Assembly: GCF_019443985.1 (NCBI RefSeq)
Contig: NZ_CP049303.1
Location: 1,550,001-1,614,000 of the forward strand
DNA length: 64,000 nt
Direction of reading: 5' to 3'
DNA from: Liquorilactobacillus hordei DSM 19519
GTDB taxonomy: Bacteria > Bacillota > Bacilli > Lactobacillales > Lactobacillaceae
A program made the position numbers and the translations under genes. The notes under the pieces were generated by a model, which saw only the letters and a list, made by a program, of their open reading frames with translations, did not search any database and was not told the origin of the DNA. Of the stretch, positions 1 through 8,693 are shown piece after piece (the stretch's first letter is position 1; each line of letters opens with the position of its first letter).

Positions 1-209
1 TCAAAAAAATCATACATTTCTTTTGTAACAATATCTGAAGTTTCACCCGATGTGCGTGAAAAAACTTCAAAACTTTCAAATATTGGTGTACGAATCTCAT
101 TATATCGATACTTATTAAATAACTTACGTGCTCTTTCTTCAACACTTTGCCATTTTTCTGATTCTCCAGGGATAATATCTGTTGTACCCTTTGGACGTTG
201 ATATTTCAT
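1..209 (-). CDS. hisS: Histidyl-tRNA synthetase, N-terminal part (cut by window edge)
   Basis: The first 69 codons are visible and the rest lies left of position 1. The enzyme charges tRNA-His with histidine in the cytoplasm. The N-terminus ([16 protein letters not shown]) is the typical HisRS start, and the stretch with [15 protein letters not shown] matches class II motif 1. The ATG at 207-209 follows an AGGAGG-type site. It is the first gene behind the T-box leader, and in Lactobacillales hisS is usually followed by aspS, which would lie outside the window. Identity is firm from the N-terminus and the T-box together. Confidence 0.93.
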   Translation of the reverse strand, partial: MKYQRPKGTTDIIPGESEKWQSVEERARKLFNKYRYNEIRTPIFESFEVFSRTSGETSDIVTKEMYDFF

Positions 210-242
210 TATTTACTCCTCCTCAATCTTTTTACATTTTAA

Positions 243-459
243 CGAAAAAAAACCTTGCCGAAGAAATTCGACAAGGGTGCAAACAGCACGGTACCACCTT
301 AATAAGCTACTCATTGGATAACGTTCCACAACGGTATGCATTATGCATACACCTAAGAAGTGTCTTTCGTTTGGACCATCCCAGTGAGACTTTCACCAAT
401 CACTCACTCTCTATTTGGGAACTTCCAACTACTCCTCTTCTATCCGGCTCTAATATACA
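243..459 (-). ncRNA. T-box leader of hisS (probable hisS-aspS operon)
   Basis: On the minus strand the conserved T-box AAGGTGGTACCGTGC is at 286-300. It is followed by a terminator stem, CCTTG/CAAGG arms at 253-275, and a run of Ts (243-252). A Stem I region with AGAGAGTGA and a GGTGAAA-like element lies upstream. The specifier region reads GAA-A-GACAC (GACAC at 360-364), which holds overlapping codons for Asp (GAC) and His (CAC). Uncharged tRNA would favour the antiterminator and so raise synthetase expression. Confidence 0.92.
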
Positions 460-465
460 ACTATA

Positions 466-494
466 AACATACTTTACTTTTACCACAAAGTCAA
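466..494 (-). promoter_or_regulatory. Promoter of the hisS T-box leader
   Basis: Minus-strand -35 TTGACT (489-494), 17-base spacer, -10 TATGTT (466-471). The predicted start near 459 fits the beginning of the T-box Stem I. Confidence 0.7.
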
Positions 495-512
495 GATTTG
501 CAAAGAAGATAA

Positions 513-1370
513 CTAGTTCTCAAAATATTTTGTTAAACCTGTTACAACATCTGAAGAAATCGTATTTTGATAAGAATTAGATTTAATTTGTAGAAAATCC
601 CGATCGCTATTAATATATCCCATTTCTAATAATATCGCCGGAAATTTATTATCTCTGATAACTAAGAAATCACCCAAGTCAACACCGCGATTATCTAAAT
701 TCAAAGTATTAAACTCTGAATTTATAGTTTTAGCTAAACGATAAGATCTTTTTTTATGATAATAATATGTGGTAACTCCAGACGCATCATTAGCAACTGG
801 TGAAGAATCAAAATGAAAACTAATAAAAACATCAGCATGAACACGATTAGAAAGAGCAGACCTATCTGATAATCCTACATATTTATTTGAATTTCTTGTC
901 ATATAAACCTTTGTGCCCTTAGCACGCAACTTTGCAACCACTTTGCGTGCAACCTTCAGAGTATAGGTTTTTTCCATCTTACCAGTTGTAGACAGTGCAC
1001 CTGAATCAGCACCGCCATGTCCTGGATCAATTACAATTGTAGCATTGGCAACATTGTTTATCTTATTACGATAATTTTTCGCTAAGCTCCAATCAGCAAT
1101 CCAGCCAAAATTGTTAGTTGCATCCTTAACATAAATCCAGTGATATTTCCTTCGAATTATTGTAACTCGCTGATCTTTTTTTAGCGTACTCTTCCTTGAA
1201 TATTCAGTACCAGGTCCATTTCGAAGACTAGTTCTCGGTGTCATAATCAGTACTTGCTGCAAATATCCAAATGTTTTAGCAGCTAAAATTATAACAAGAA
1301 TAATTACAATTGCTATTAGAAATAAATTTCTCCTATTTTTGTATATAAAATACTTGTTTTGGTTTTTCAT
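513..1370 (-). CDS. Membrane-anchored N-acetylmuramoyl-L-alanine amidase with SH3b domain
   Basis: This 285-residue cell-wall hydrolase cleaves the amide bond between MurNAc and L-Ala. Residues about 15-33 form a single membrane segment after a basic start (signal anchor), about 40-95 look like a bacterial SH3 domain (RTSLRNGPGTEYS), and 110-285 are an Amidase_3 domain. The zinc ligands and catalytic residues are visible: His118 in IDPGHGG, Glu133, His186 in ISFHFDS and Glu249 in LLEMGY. The ATG follows a GGAG site. Its stop lies only about 20 bases before the hisS promoter, and no terminator is seen, so some read-through into the hisS leader is likely. An amidase at this place next to hisS is common in lactobacilli. 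Confidence 0.92.
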   Translation of the reverse strand: MKNQNKYFIYKNRRNLFLIAIVIILVIILAAKTFGYLQQVLIMTPRTSLRNGPGTEYSRKSTLKKDQRVTIIRRKYHWIYVKDATNNFGWIADWSLAKNYRNKINNVANATIVIDPGHGGADSGALSTTGKMEKTYTLKVARKVVAKLRAKGTKVYMTRNSNKYVGLSDRSALSNRVHADVFISFHFDSSPVANDASGVTTYYYHKKRSYRLAKTINSEFNTLNLDNRGVDLGDFLVIRDNKFPAILLEMGYINSDRDFLQIKSNSYQNTISSDVVTGLTKYFEN

Positions 1371-1484
1371 TAGTCGTCTCCATCAATCATGATTCATCAT
1401 CTAATCATAAGCTGTACGCAACAAAAACGTTAACTTATTGAATCCATGATAGTACCTAAAAAAATATAAAATTGTATTTTCGAT

Positions 1485-2099
1485 TCATAAAATCTCACTA
1501 ATCTTCGTTACTTGCTTGTCACAAATGACGGAATTATCAATCAAGTTATCTGGATCAAATAAATACCCAGACATCCCCGCATTATGACCTGCTTTTACAT
1601 CAAGTACTCGATCGCCTATCATGACCGCTTTTTTTGGATTAATTGAATAACGATTACACAAATACTGTAGTGACTCTGGATTAGGTTTCCTAGGAAAATT
1701 GTCCTCAGAAGTCACAAAGCCACTAAAAAACGTCAATAAATCATCTTTTTTTAATAATTCTATTGCTTTTTTATCCCTATGTGTCAGCAAAAAGTTTCGT
1801 CCACCTGAAAAAGTTATTTTTTGACACACTTCTTTAACATCAACAAAAGGTCTTGCATTTTTAGAGGCCCTTTTTTCAAGTATCTGATATTTCTCCCTAA
1901 TCTTTACTTGAAGATCATTTGAAATGTCCAACAAAAAGTCGTCAAAGGTTCTTCCTACTGAATATTGGCGCATTTTTCGGTAAACAGCTTTTCGATTAAC
2001 TGTAATTCCATATTCTTTAAAAGCAGATACAAAAGAAGACACCATTCCTGGATAAGTATCATAAAGCGTTCCATCAAAATCCCATATAAAATCTTCCAA
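1485..2099 (-). CDS. HAD-superfamily hydrolase (class IA, phosphatase-like)
   Basis: A 204-residue haloacid-dehalogenase-fold protein, probably a small-molecule phosphatase in the cytoplasm; the substrate cannot be read from sequence. Motif I is DFDGT with the nucleophile Asp7 and the acid/base Asp9, motif II Thr106 in LLTHR, motif III Lys138 in RKPNPE, and motif IV GDRVLD with Asp163 and Asp167. A helical cap (about 15-85) is inserted after motif I, as in class IA. The start is TTG at 2097-2099, about 11 bases after a GGAG site, which is a slightly long spacing. It lies 15 bases after the esterase gene and is probably co-transcribed with it. Confidence 0.85.
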   Translation of the reverse strand: MEDFIWDFDGTLYDTYPGMVSSFVSAFKEYGITVNRKAVYRKMRQYSVGRTFDDFLLDISNDLQVKIREKYQILEKRASKNARPFVDVKEVCQKITFSGGRNFLLTHRDKKAIELLKKDDLLTFFSGFVTSEDNFPRKPNPESLQYLCNRYSINPKKAVMIGDRVLDVKAGHNAGMSGYLFDPDNLIDNSVICDKQVTKISEIL

Positions 2100-2114
2100 A
2101 AAGGTTCATTCTCC

Positions 2115-3056
2115 TTATCTTCTTCTAATCCAATCAACTGCAGTATTCATTGCTAAGCGGCATGTATTTGTTTTATCCAATGCATTATGTACCATAAAAT
2201 TATGAATAGTTCCTTGAAATCTAATTTGTGTTACATCTCCTCCAGCATCACGCATCTTACGTGCAAACGACTCAGCTTCATCACGCACAACATCTGCTTC
2301 AGCAGTGATTATCAAAGTTTCAGGTAATGCACCAATTGTTTCTAAATCTGCTTGTAATGGAGAAATCTTGCTACTTAGTGGATCAACATTGAGAGTTAAA
2401 TATTGTTCCCATGACCACTTCATTTGTTCGCGCGTCAAATCATAGCCTCCAGCAAATTGATGATATGAGTTTGTATCAAAAGCTGCATTCATTATTGGAC
2501 AAAACAACAGAATTTTGTAAATTTTATGAACAGCAATTTGCTGTACATGGTACGCTAAACTAGTCACTAAAGTTCCACCTGAATCATCCCCAGATAACAT
2601 TATCCGCGATAAGTCTAGAGGAAATTGCTCTGCTAACTTTGGCAAGCTTTGGTATACCTGTTCTAATTGACTAAGTGCTTCGGGTGCCTTAGATTCAGGT
2701 GCTAAAGAATATTCTGGGAAAACGACTGCAACATGCGCTCGATGAACTAATTCTCGTATTAATTTATCATGTGTTGTAATTCCACCAGAAATAAATTGTC
2801 CTCCATGGACATAAAAAAGTACTGGAACTTTTTCATGCCCAATATCAGGAGGTAAAATTACATGAACTACATTATCAGAGCCATTGATTTTCAAAGTTTT
2901 ACTCTCAGAAATTACTTCATGCAAATAAACTTTGGTTCTTTGCTCTAATTCAAAACGTTCTCGAATTACTTTAACCCCAAAAGTAGTTGGCACAAAAACA
3001 TTTTCTCTTTTGTGACTGAACTCTTGAGCTTCTTTTTCCAACGAAATTAAGCGCAA
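2115..3056 (-). CDS. Alpha/beta hydrolase, HSL-type esterase
   Basis: A 313-residue cytoplasmic carboxylesterase of the hormone-sensitive-lipase family; the substrate is unknown. The oxyanion motif HGG is at residues 84-86, the nucleophile Ser159 lies in GDDSGG (usual form GDSAGG), Asp255 in AEADVVRDE, and His285 in QGTIHNF. The family signature is therefore complete, with the elbow alanine changed. The start is TTG, chosen because a strong AGGGGGGAG site lies just upstream and no better ATG is available. It sits 11 bases after dtd and belongs to the relA-dtd transcription unit, although its function has no evident link to it. Confidence 0.87.
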   Translation of the reverse strand: MRLISLEKEAQEFSHKRENVFVPTTFGVKVIRERFELEQRTKVYLHEVISESKTLKINGSDNVVHVILPPDIGHEKVPVLFYVHGGQFISGGITTHDKLIRELVHRAHVAVVFPEYSLAPESKAPEALSQLEQVYQSLPKLAEQFPLDLSRIMLSGDDSGGTLVTSLAYHVQQIAVHKIYKILLFCPIMNAAFDTNSYHQFAGGYDLTREQMKWSWEQYLTLNVDPLSSKISPLQADLETIGALPETLIITAEADVVRDEAESFARKMRDAGGDVTQIRFQGTIHNFMVHNALDKTNTCRLAMNTAVDWIRRR

Positions 3057-3067
3057 TAGACTCCCCC

Positions 3068-3517
3068 CTATTTAAGATTATCTGTATCATAGATAATCGT
3101 TACTGGTCCGTCGTTCACTAAAGCTATTTGCATATCTGCACCAAAAATTCCCTCTTTGACAACTATTTTCTCTTGGCCTAAAGCTTTATTGAACATTATA
3201 TAGTTATCCTTTGCTGCTTGTGGATTTTGCGCTGCAGTAAAACTCGGTCGGTTTCCCTTCCTTAAAGCCGCGTACAATGTAAACTGTGAAATTGATAAAA
3301 TTTCCCCTTTAACTTGTGAAATACTGAGATTCATCTTACCTTCCGAATCAGAAAAAATTCGTAGCTGGCTGATTTTGTGAACTAAATACTTAATTTCAGT
3401 AATTCCATCGCCCTCTTCAAAGCCGACAAATAACAAAAAGCCATTGGAGATTTCATTATATATTTTACCATTAATTGCAACGCTGGCCTTGCTAACTCTT
3501 TGTAATACAACTCTCAC
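3068..3517 (-). CDS. dtd: D-aminoacyl-tRNA deacylase
   Basis: This protein of 149 residues, the standard length, hydrolyses D-amino acids mischarged onto tRNA, and also Gly-tRNA-Ala, in the cytoplasm. The two active-site motifs of the DTD family are visible: SQFT at residues 77-80 and the cross-subunit GPVT at 137-140 (NDGPVTIIYDT). The start is GTG at 3515-3517, 8 bases or so after AAGGAG. It follows relA by 15 bases, the usual relA-dtd arrangement in Bacillota, and is surely co-transcribed with it. Confidence 0.96.
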   Translation of the reverse strand: MRVVLQRVSKASVAINGKIYNEISNGFLLFVGFEEGDGITEIKYLVHKISQLRIFSDSEGKMNLSISQVKGEILSISQFTLYAALRKGNRPSFTAAQNPQAAKDNYIMFNKALGQEKIVVKEGIFGADMQIALVNDGPVTIIYDTDNLK

Positions 3518-3532
3518 TTGTTAAACTTCTCC

Positions 3533-5761
3533 TTAATGAATTGTTCTCTTAACTACGTAAACATCTGGAACTCGCTTAATATTATCAATAACCCTTTGCA
3601 GATGAATACCATCTCGAATTCCAACTGTGACGTCCATTGTTGCAAGCTTGTTATTGTCTACTCGACCGTTAACCGATTTCAATTGACGTGTACTATTATT
3701 GAGTGCCTGCAAAACATCATTTAACAATCCTGAACGATTATAACCCTGAATTTGTAAATCAGCATCATAAAAGGTCTTAGCATCAGAAACAATATTCCAA
3801 GTAACATCAATAAAACGACTTCCAGCTTGCTCGGCATTCTTAACATTAGGGCAGTCTACGCGATGTACGGAGACACCTCGGCCCTTAGTAATATAGCCTA
3901 CTATCTTATCCCCTGGAATTGGATTGCAGCAATGACTCAATCTAACTAATAGATTGTCAACACCCGCAATTACAACGCTCTCTCCACTCTTAGCTTTTTG
4001 CGTATTATTTTGTCCATTTTCCTTAGTGAGTTCTTGATGATCCTCTAACAACGCTTTTTCTTCTTGCCGTTTGCGATTTGTCTCTTGTTCGGCTCTAATC
4101 TTCTCAGTAAGAGTATTAATAACCCCAAGTGGTGCAACTTCGCCAAATCCAATCGCTGCAAATAAGTCATCTGCACTCGAAAATTTACGTTTTTTCAAAA
4201 CTTTCGCAATATTGTCGGTTGTCAAAACAACTTTGGGCTCAAAACCCATTTCAAGTAAGTTTTCATCAATGATTTCTTTACCCTTATCAATATTTTCAAC
4301 TCGATCTTGTTGCTTAAAAAAACGTCTTATTTTATTGCGGGCTTTGTTTGTATGTACCAGTTTTAGCCAATCTTGGCTAGGTCCTGCAGAATTAGATGAT
4401 GTTAAGATATCAACAATATCACCATTTTTAACCTGATAATCAAGTGGCACAATCTTACCGTTAACTTTTGTTCCGACAGTCTTATTCCCGATTTCAGTAT
4501 GGATCGAATAAGCCATATCCAGCGGTCCCGCACCCTTTGGTAACTCAAACACATCACCTTTGGGAGTAAATACATAAACCCGATCCCCAAATAAATCGCC
4601 TTTTACACTTTCAACAAATTCTGCAGCGTCAATACTATCATCTTGTAATTCGATAATTTCTTTGAACCAGTTGAGCTTTGTTCCAGTATCATTACTAGCA
4701 ACAGCTTCAGTCTTACCTTCTTTGTATGCCCAGTGAGCAGCAATCCCATACTCGGCAACTCGGTGCATCTCAGAAGTTCTAATCTGCACTTCAAAGGGTT
4801 GACCTTTTGGGCCAATCACTGTTGTGTGAAGGGATTGATACATATTCGCTTTTGGCATTGCAATATAGTCTTTAAAACGTCCCGGCATGGGTTTCCACTG
4901 AGTATGAATTGCTCCTAAAACCGCATAACAGTCCTTGATAGAATGCACAATCACTCTAACTGCCAATAAATCATAAATCTGGCTAAATTGCTTGTGCTGG
5001 TCTTTCATTTTGCGATAGATTGAATAGATATGCTTGGGGCGCCCATAAATTTCACAGTCAACATTCAAATCTGCAATTGATTTCTTGATTTCAATAATTG
5101 CTTTATCAATATATTGGACTCTTTCTGTTCTTTTCGAATTCATTAGATGAACAATTCGGTAGTACTGCTGTGGATTTAGGTACCGCAAAGAGACGTCCTC
5201 TAACTCCCACTTAATCGTGCTGATACCTAAGCGATCTGCCAAAGGGGCATATATCTCAATTGTTTCATTAGCAATCCTACGTTGTTTGTCAGGGCGTAAA
5301 TGGGACAGAGTTCGCATATTATGCAACCGATCAGCAAGTTTAACAATAATTACCCGCAAGTCTTTTGACATTGCCAAAAGTAACTTGCGATGATTCTCAG
5401 CTAACTGTTGTTGATGTGACTTGTATTGTATTTTACTAAGTTTTGTGACGCCATCAACTATTATTTCAACGTCTTTACCAAATAATTCGTCCAAGTCACC
5501 TAAAGTAACTGGTGTATCTTCAACCACATCGTGAAGGAATCCAGCGCAAACTGTTGCTGGATCCATCTTCAAATCAACCAGTATGCCTGCAACCTGTATT
5601 GGGTGAATAATATATGGTTCACCAGACTGCCGATGTTGGTCTTTATGCACATAATTAGCAAAGTCATAAGCTTTTTTAACCAATGCTACATGTTTTTCAT
5701 TCATATATTGCTGGACACCTCTGATTATATCATCCGCACTCCAGTTAGTTTCTTTTTCCAT
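3533..5761 (-). CDS. relA: Bifunctional (p)ppGpp synthetase/hydrolase (Rsh/RelA)
   Basis: Long RelA/SpoT homologue that makes and degrades the stringent-response alarmone (p)ppGpp. The domains in order are: HD hydrolase (HD at residues 77-78 and ED at 81-82 in FLHDVVEDT, so hydrolysis should be intact), nucleotidyltransferase synthetase (residues about 200-350), TGS, a Zn-finger/helical part (CCNPIPGD) and C-terminal ACT. I place the start at the ATG at 5759-5761 (742 residues) because GGGAG lies 8 bases before it; a TTG five codons upstream overlaps that site and is unlikely. It heads the relA-dtd-esterase-HAD-amidase run. Confidence 0.96.
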   Translation of the reverse strand: MEKETNWSADDIIRGVQQYMNEKHVALVKKAYDFANYVHKDQHRQSGEPYIIHPIQVAGILVDLKMDPATVCAGFLHDVVEDTPVTLGDLDELFGKDVEIIVDGVTKLSKIQYKSHQQQLAENHRKLLLAMSKDLRVIIVKLADRLHNMRTLSHLRPDKQRRIANETIEIYAPLADRLGISTIKWELEDVSLRYLNPQQYYRIVHLMNSKRTERVQYIDKAIIEIKKSIADLNVDCEIYGRPKHIYSIYRKMKDQHKQFSQIYDLLAVRVIVHSIKDCYAVLGAIHTQWKPMPGRFKDYIAMPKANMYQSLHTTVIGPKGQPFEVQIRTSEMHRVAEYGIAAHWAYKEGKTEAVASNDTGTKLNWFKEIIELQDDSIDAAEFVESVKGDLFGDRVYVFTPKGDVFELPKGAGPLDMAYSIHTEIGNKTVGTKVNGKIVPLDYQVKNGDIVDILTSSNSAGPSQDWLKLVHTNKARNKIRRFFKQQDRVENIDKGKEIIDENLLEMGFEPKVVLTTDNIAKVLKKRKFSSADDLFAAIGFGEVAPLGVINTLTEKIRAEQETNRKRQEEKALLEDHQELTKENGQNNTQKAKSGESVVIAGVDNLLVRLSHCCNPIPGDKIVGYITKGRGVSVHRVDCPNVKNAEQAGSRFIDVTWNIVSDAKTFYDADLQIQGYNRSGLLNDVLQALNNSTRQLKSVNGRVDNNKLATMDVTVGIRDGIHLQRVIDNIKRVPDVYVVKRTIH

Positions 5762-5903
5762 AATGTCCACTCCCAAAATCAGCTGCTCTTATTCTTTTTT
5801 CTTTAACTCAGCCAAAACTTTGCCGATATAAAAAGAAATGTGACAAAAGTTTTTTCTTTCATACACATTTTCTCAAAAGCAAAATTGTCATAATACACGT
5901 AAG

Positions 5904-6230
5904 CTAATCCTTAACCGCACCATATGTTAAAAAACCAATTAAGAGATAAACAATTGCAATATAATATGCAAAGCTCTCAAAAAAAAGGTTAACCCCAATA
6001 AGATATATAGCTGGGAAAAACAGTAGGTAAATAATTGGTTGTTTCTTAATTCCTACAATCAACCCAGATAAAATTGTGAATATTACATTGATTCCAAAAA
6101 ATGCAAAAGTATATTTTTGAACATCTGTTAAATTAATAACATTAAAGATAATCGGAACGACAATTGCGATAGCAGTTGCAAATGCTAAATACCATAAAGT
6201 TGTTAATGAAAATATTTTTTTTGAAGTCAT
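5904..6230 (-). CDS. Small four-helix membrane protein of unknown function
   Basis: A 108-residue very hydrophobic protein with about four membrane segments (residues near 10-30, 40-60, 66-85 and 86-105) separated by short loops, one of them basic (GIKKQP). I do not recognise the family. The ATG follows an AGGA site. It lies 35 bases after rsmE on the same strand and probably shares its transcript. No catalytic motif or signal peptide is visible. Confidence 0.75.
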   Translation of the reverse strand: MTSKKIFSLTTLWYLAFATAIAIVVPIIFNVINLTDVQKYTFAFFGINVIFTILSGLIVGIKKQPIIYLLFFPAIYLIGVNLFFESFAYYIAIVYLLIGFLTYGAVKD

Positions 6231-6264
6231 CTTAAATCCTCACTTAATTATAATTGTCTATATT

Positions 6265-7023
6265 CTACCCTAATTCTAACGCGAATGAAAGTGCTGAGAG
6301 AAGATACAACGGAGCTGTCTCAGCACGCATAATTCTCGGTCCTAAGCCCGCAAAAACAAAAGCATTCTCATTCATATATGCTACTTCTCTAGCAGAGATT
6401 CCGCCTTCAGGCCCAAAAACAGCAAGAATTTCAGAACTCAACGAGGCTTCAACTTGCTTTTTTAACGAAGTAGTCAATTTAAATAAATTACTTTTTTCGC
6501 CCTCTTTTGCTGACTCTTCATAAGCAACCAGTCTATAATCAAAACGTGGTAATTCTATCGCATCCAAGCTCGAACAGTAATGAACATTCGGTATCTTGGT
6601 TCGATGTGATTGTTGAGCAGCATTAAGAGCAACTTTAGCCAAGCGATCCACTTTTTTTGTGACTTTTTTTGAATCCCATTTTGTAACAGAGAATTCACCT
6701 GCAAAAAAAATAAACTCTTTAGCACCTAATTCTGTTCCCTTTTGCACTATCCACTCAGCTTTTTCGCCTTTCGATAGCGCACAAGCAATTGTCACAGAAG
6801 CTGGTAGTTCAACGTTGGCTTCAACCCATTTAATTAGCTCCGCTTTCGCCTCATCTTTTTTTACTTGTGTTATCCTCATTAATGCAATCTTCTGAGTTTC
6901 TAAAACAAGCTCAAAATAACTACCTACATGCATTCTCATAACTCTAATTGCATGATGATAGATGTCAGTTGGTAGAATTAATTCATTGGTTATTTTAGAT
7001 TTATCAATGAAGTATCGTTGCAT
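6265..7023 (-). CDS. rsmE: 16S rRNA (uracil-1498-N3)-methyltransferase
   Basis: A 252-residue SPOUT-family enzyme that methylates U1498 of 16S rRNA in the 30S subunit, using S-adenosylmethionine. The N-terminal PUA-like part begins MQRYFIDKS with the typical HHAIRVMRM stretch, and the C-terminal trefoil knot carries GPEGG and then LGPRIMRAETA, the cofactor-binding loop of the family. The ATG lies behind a GGGGG run. It follows prmA by 12 bases; the prmA-rsmE pair is a conserved Bacillota arrangement placing two translation-apparatus methyltransferases together. Confidence 0.95.
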   Translation of the reverse strand: MQRYFIDKSKITNELILPTDIYHHAIRVMRMHVGSYFELVLETQKIALMRITQVKKDEAKAELIKWVEANVELPASVTIACALSKGEKAEWIVQKGTELGAKEFIFFAGEFSVTKWDSKKVTKKVDRLAKVALNAAQQSHRTKIPNVHYCSSLDAIELPRFDYRLVAYEESAKEGEKSNLFKLTTSLKKQVEASLSSEILAVFGPEGGISAREVAYMNENAFVFAGLGPRIMRAETAPLYLLSALSFALELG

Positions 7024-7035
7024 CTATTAGTCCCC

Positions 7036-7923
7036 CTAATCTTTTTGGGCAATAATTGCAACCCATTTTTCATCATTAAGGATTTCAACAATCCTTAAAC
7101 CAATCGACTGAACTCGAGCAACCATCTCTTCTTTTTTTTCATTAATAATTCCCGCCATAATGAATTTGCCTTGTGGTTTTAAGTGTTCTATTACATGTGG
7201 CAATAACAACAGCTGCACCTCTGGTAATATATTAGCTAAGATAATATCAGCTTGACCTTTTGCTCCATCTAATAAACTGCTTAATTCTAATTCAACATTC
7301 GTAACTGTCTTATTTAATTCCAAGTTTCTTTTTGCAGATGCAATTGCATCAACCTCAACATCACATGCATAAACTCTTTTAACACCTAATCTGCTTGCTG
7401 CAATGCTTAATATTCCTGTGCCAGTTCCAACATCAAAAACCACTTCATTTCCTCGCACATAAGTCTCTAATGCCTGTAAAGCCAAGACTGTAGTCGGATG
7501 TGTGCCAGTTCCAAAAGCTTGTTGCGGATCTAACCTAATAACAATTTCTGAGTCTTGTTGCTTATGATATTCTTCCCAAAAAGGAACAATTGATAGAAAA
7601 TGGGTAATTCTTTGAGCATGATAATATTTTTCCCACTCATTTTTCCAAGATTGATCATCTATAACACTACTCTTAATAAAAGTATTACTAGTGTCAAATC
7701 CATATTTTTTAAGATCGTCAACACGTTTTTTAATAAAATCAATCTTACTACTAATCTTTTGATTCAACTCAAAGAAGCCACTGATACTAATAGATTGACT
7801 TCGACCTTCTAAAAAATCGTTATCATCATTTTCAATTCCTTGTGCTCCTAGGTCTAACAGAATATTCTCAAGTGGTGCTTGCAATTCATTACCAGCTATA
7901 ATTGTTAATTTGTCCCAACGCAA
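7036..7923 (-). CDS. prmA: Ribosomal protein L11 methyltransferase
   Basis: A 295-residue class I methyltransferase that trimethylates ribosomal protein L11. The N-terminal alpha/beta domain recognises L11. The Rossmann part shows the SAM-binding motif DVGTGTGILSIAA, the acidic CDVEVDA that follows, and the family motif NILPE. The start is TTG at 7921-7923, 7 bases after GGAGG; no ATG is better placed. The length is slightly short of the usual 310 or so because the substrate-binding N-terminus is compact. It is followed closely by rsmE. Confidence 0.95.
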   Translation of the reverse strand: MRWDKLTIIAGNELQAPLENILLDLGAQGIENDDNDFLEGRSQSISISGFFELNQKISSKIDFIKKRVDDLKKYGFDTSNTFIKSSVIDDQSWKNEWEKYYHAQRITHFLSIVPFWEEYHKQQDSEIVIRLDPQQAFGTGTHPTTVLALQALETYVRGNEVVFDVGTGTGILSIAASRLGVKRVYACDVEVDAIASAKRNLELNKTVTNVELELSSLLDGAKGQADIILANILPEVQLLLLPHVIEHLKPQGKFIMAGIINEKKEEMVARVQSIGLRIVEILNDEKWVAIIAQKD

Positions 7924-7950
7924 ATGAAATCCTCCAAACTACTTTTTCTC

Positions 7951-8451
7951 CTATACCTCATATGGTAATATACCTGATACACTTTTTTCCTTTTCTCTAA
8001 CTAATTCTTCAAAATCTTCTTCTGACCATTTCAGTTCAAAATTCAATAAAAAATCTAGCTGTTCACTATTACTTAAAAAGTGCTGTAAATTTTTGCGCCC
8101 AGATAGCAATATTACTTTTAGATACTCTAAAAAGGCAACCCCGCGGGCTTTCTTCCACCCGGACTCACCATCATACGCTATGCAAGCCAAAAAGTCATCA
8201 CTCCAAGCTGGTTTAAATTTTTGATTTGTACTGTCATATATAAGGATTGAATCTACAAATTCTATCGGATTTTCTTTAGAACTATCACCAGTCATATCCA
8301 ATAGGAAATGTTGGCCCTTTTTTTCGATACTAAAAGTGATGTCAACTGTAAAAGTATGATCATCTTTGTCCCAAAGTAAGTCTAAACCCCCATCGAATCC
8401 TAGATTAGCCAAACCAGTAGTCAAAAACTCATTTAGACTTTGTCTCATCAC
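7951..8451 (-). CDS. DUF3013-like protein of unknown function
   Basis: A 166-residue acidic soluble protein without membrane segments or known catalytic motifs. Its length, its position before prmA, and the pattern LDLLWDKDDHTFTVDITF recall the DUF3013 proteins of Lactobacillales, but I assign the family only tentatively. The start is either the GTG at 8451 or the directly following ATG at 8448, both served by the same GAGG/GGTGA region. It ends 27 bases before prmA and is likely co-transcribed. No function can be inferred beyond that association. Confidence 0.72.
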   Translation of the reverse strand: MMRQSLNEFLTTGLANLGFDGGLDLLWDKDDHTFTVDITFSIEKKGQHFLLDMTGDSSKENPIEFVDSILIYDSTNQKFKPAWSDDFLACIAYDGESGWKKARGVAFLEYLKVILLSGRKNLQHFLSNSEQLDFLLNFELKWSEEDFEELVREKEKSVSGILPYEV

Positions 8452-8597
8452 TTCACCATCCTCATCAAGTCGCGAGTGAAACGTAAATCAATAAAATGTG
8501 CGTATCATTAAGAATTTTATAGAAGTAATCTGCTTTTTCGTTACTCATAATCCATAATTGACTACAAATTGTTGATTTATATCCCAAACCGATAAAT

Positions 8598-8635
8598 AGT
8601 TGAAATATTACTATATTAATAGTAATATTTCAACT
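8598..8635. repeat. Perfect 16-bp inverted repeat with a 6-base centre
   Basis: The arms AGTTGAAATATTACTA (8598-8613) and its exact reverse complement (8620-8635) flank TATTAA. No T-run follows on either strand, so it is not a standard intrinsic terminator. It lies between the TetR-type gene and the DUF3013-like gene, and may be an operator or a stalled-polymerase or protein-binding site. Confidence 0.8.
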
Positions 8636-8693
8636 TGCCCGTGACAACATATTTATTCATATATTTCTTCAATTAACACTATTTAACTCTTTT

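Noticed and set aside
4071..4436. Plus-strand open frame within relA
   Set aside because: Shadow of relA; no site, no homology-like pattern.
8452..8693. Coding content in the gap before the TetR-type gene
   Set aside because: No frame with a site; only the palindrome and AT-rich sequence are seen.
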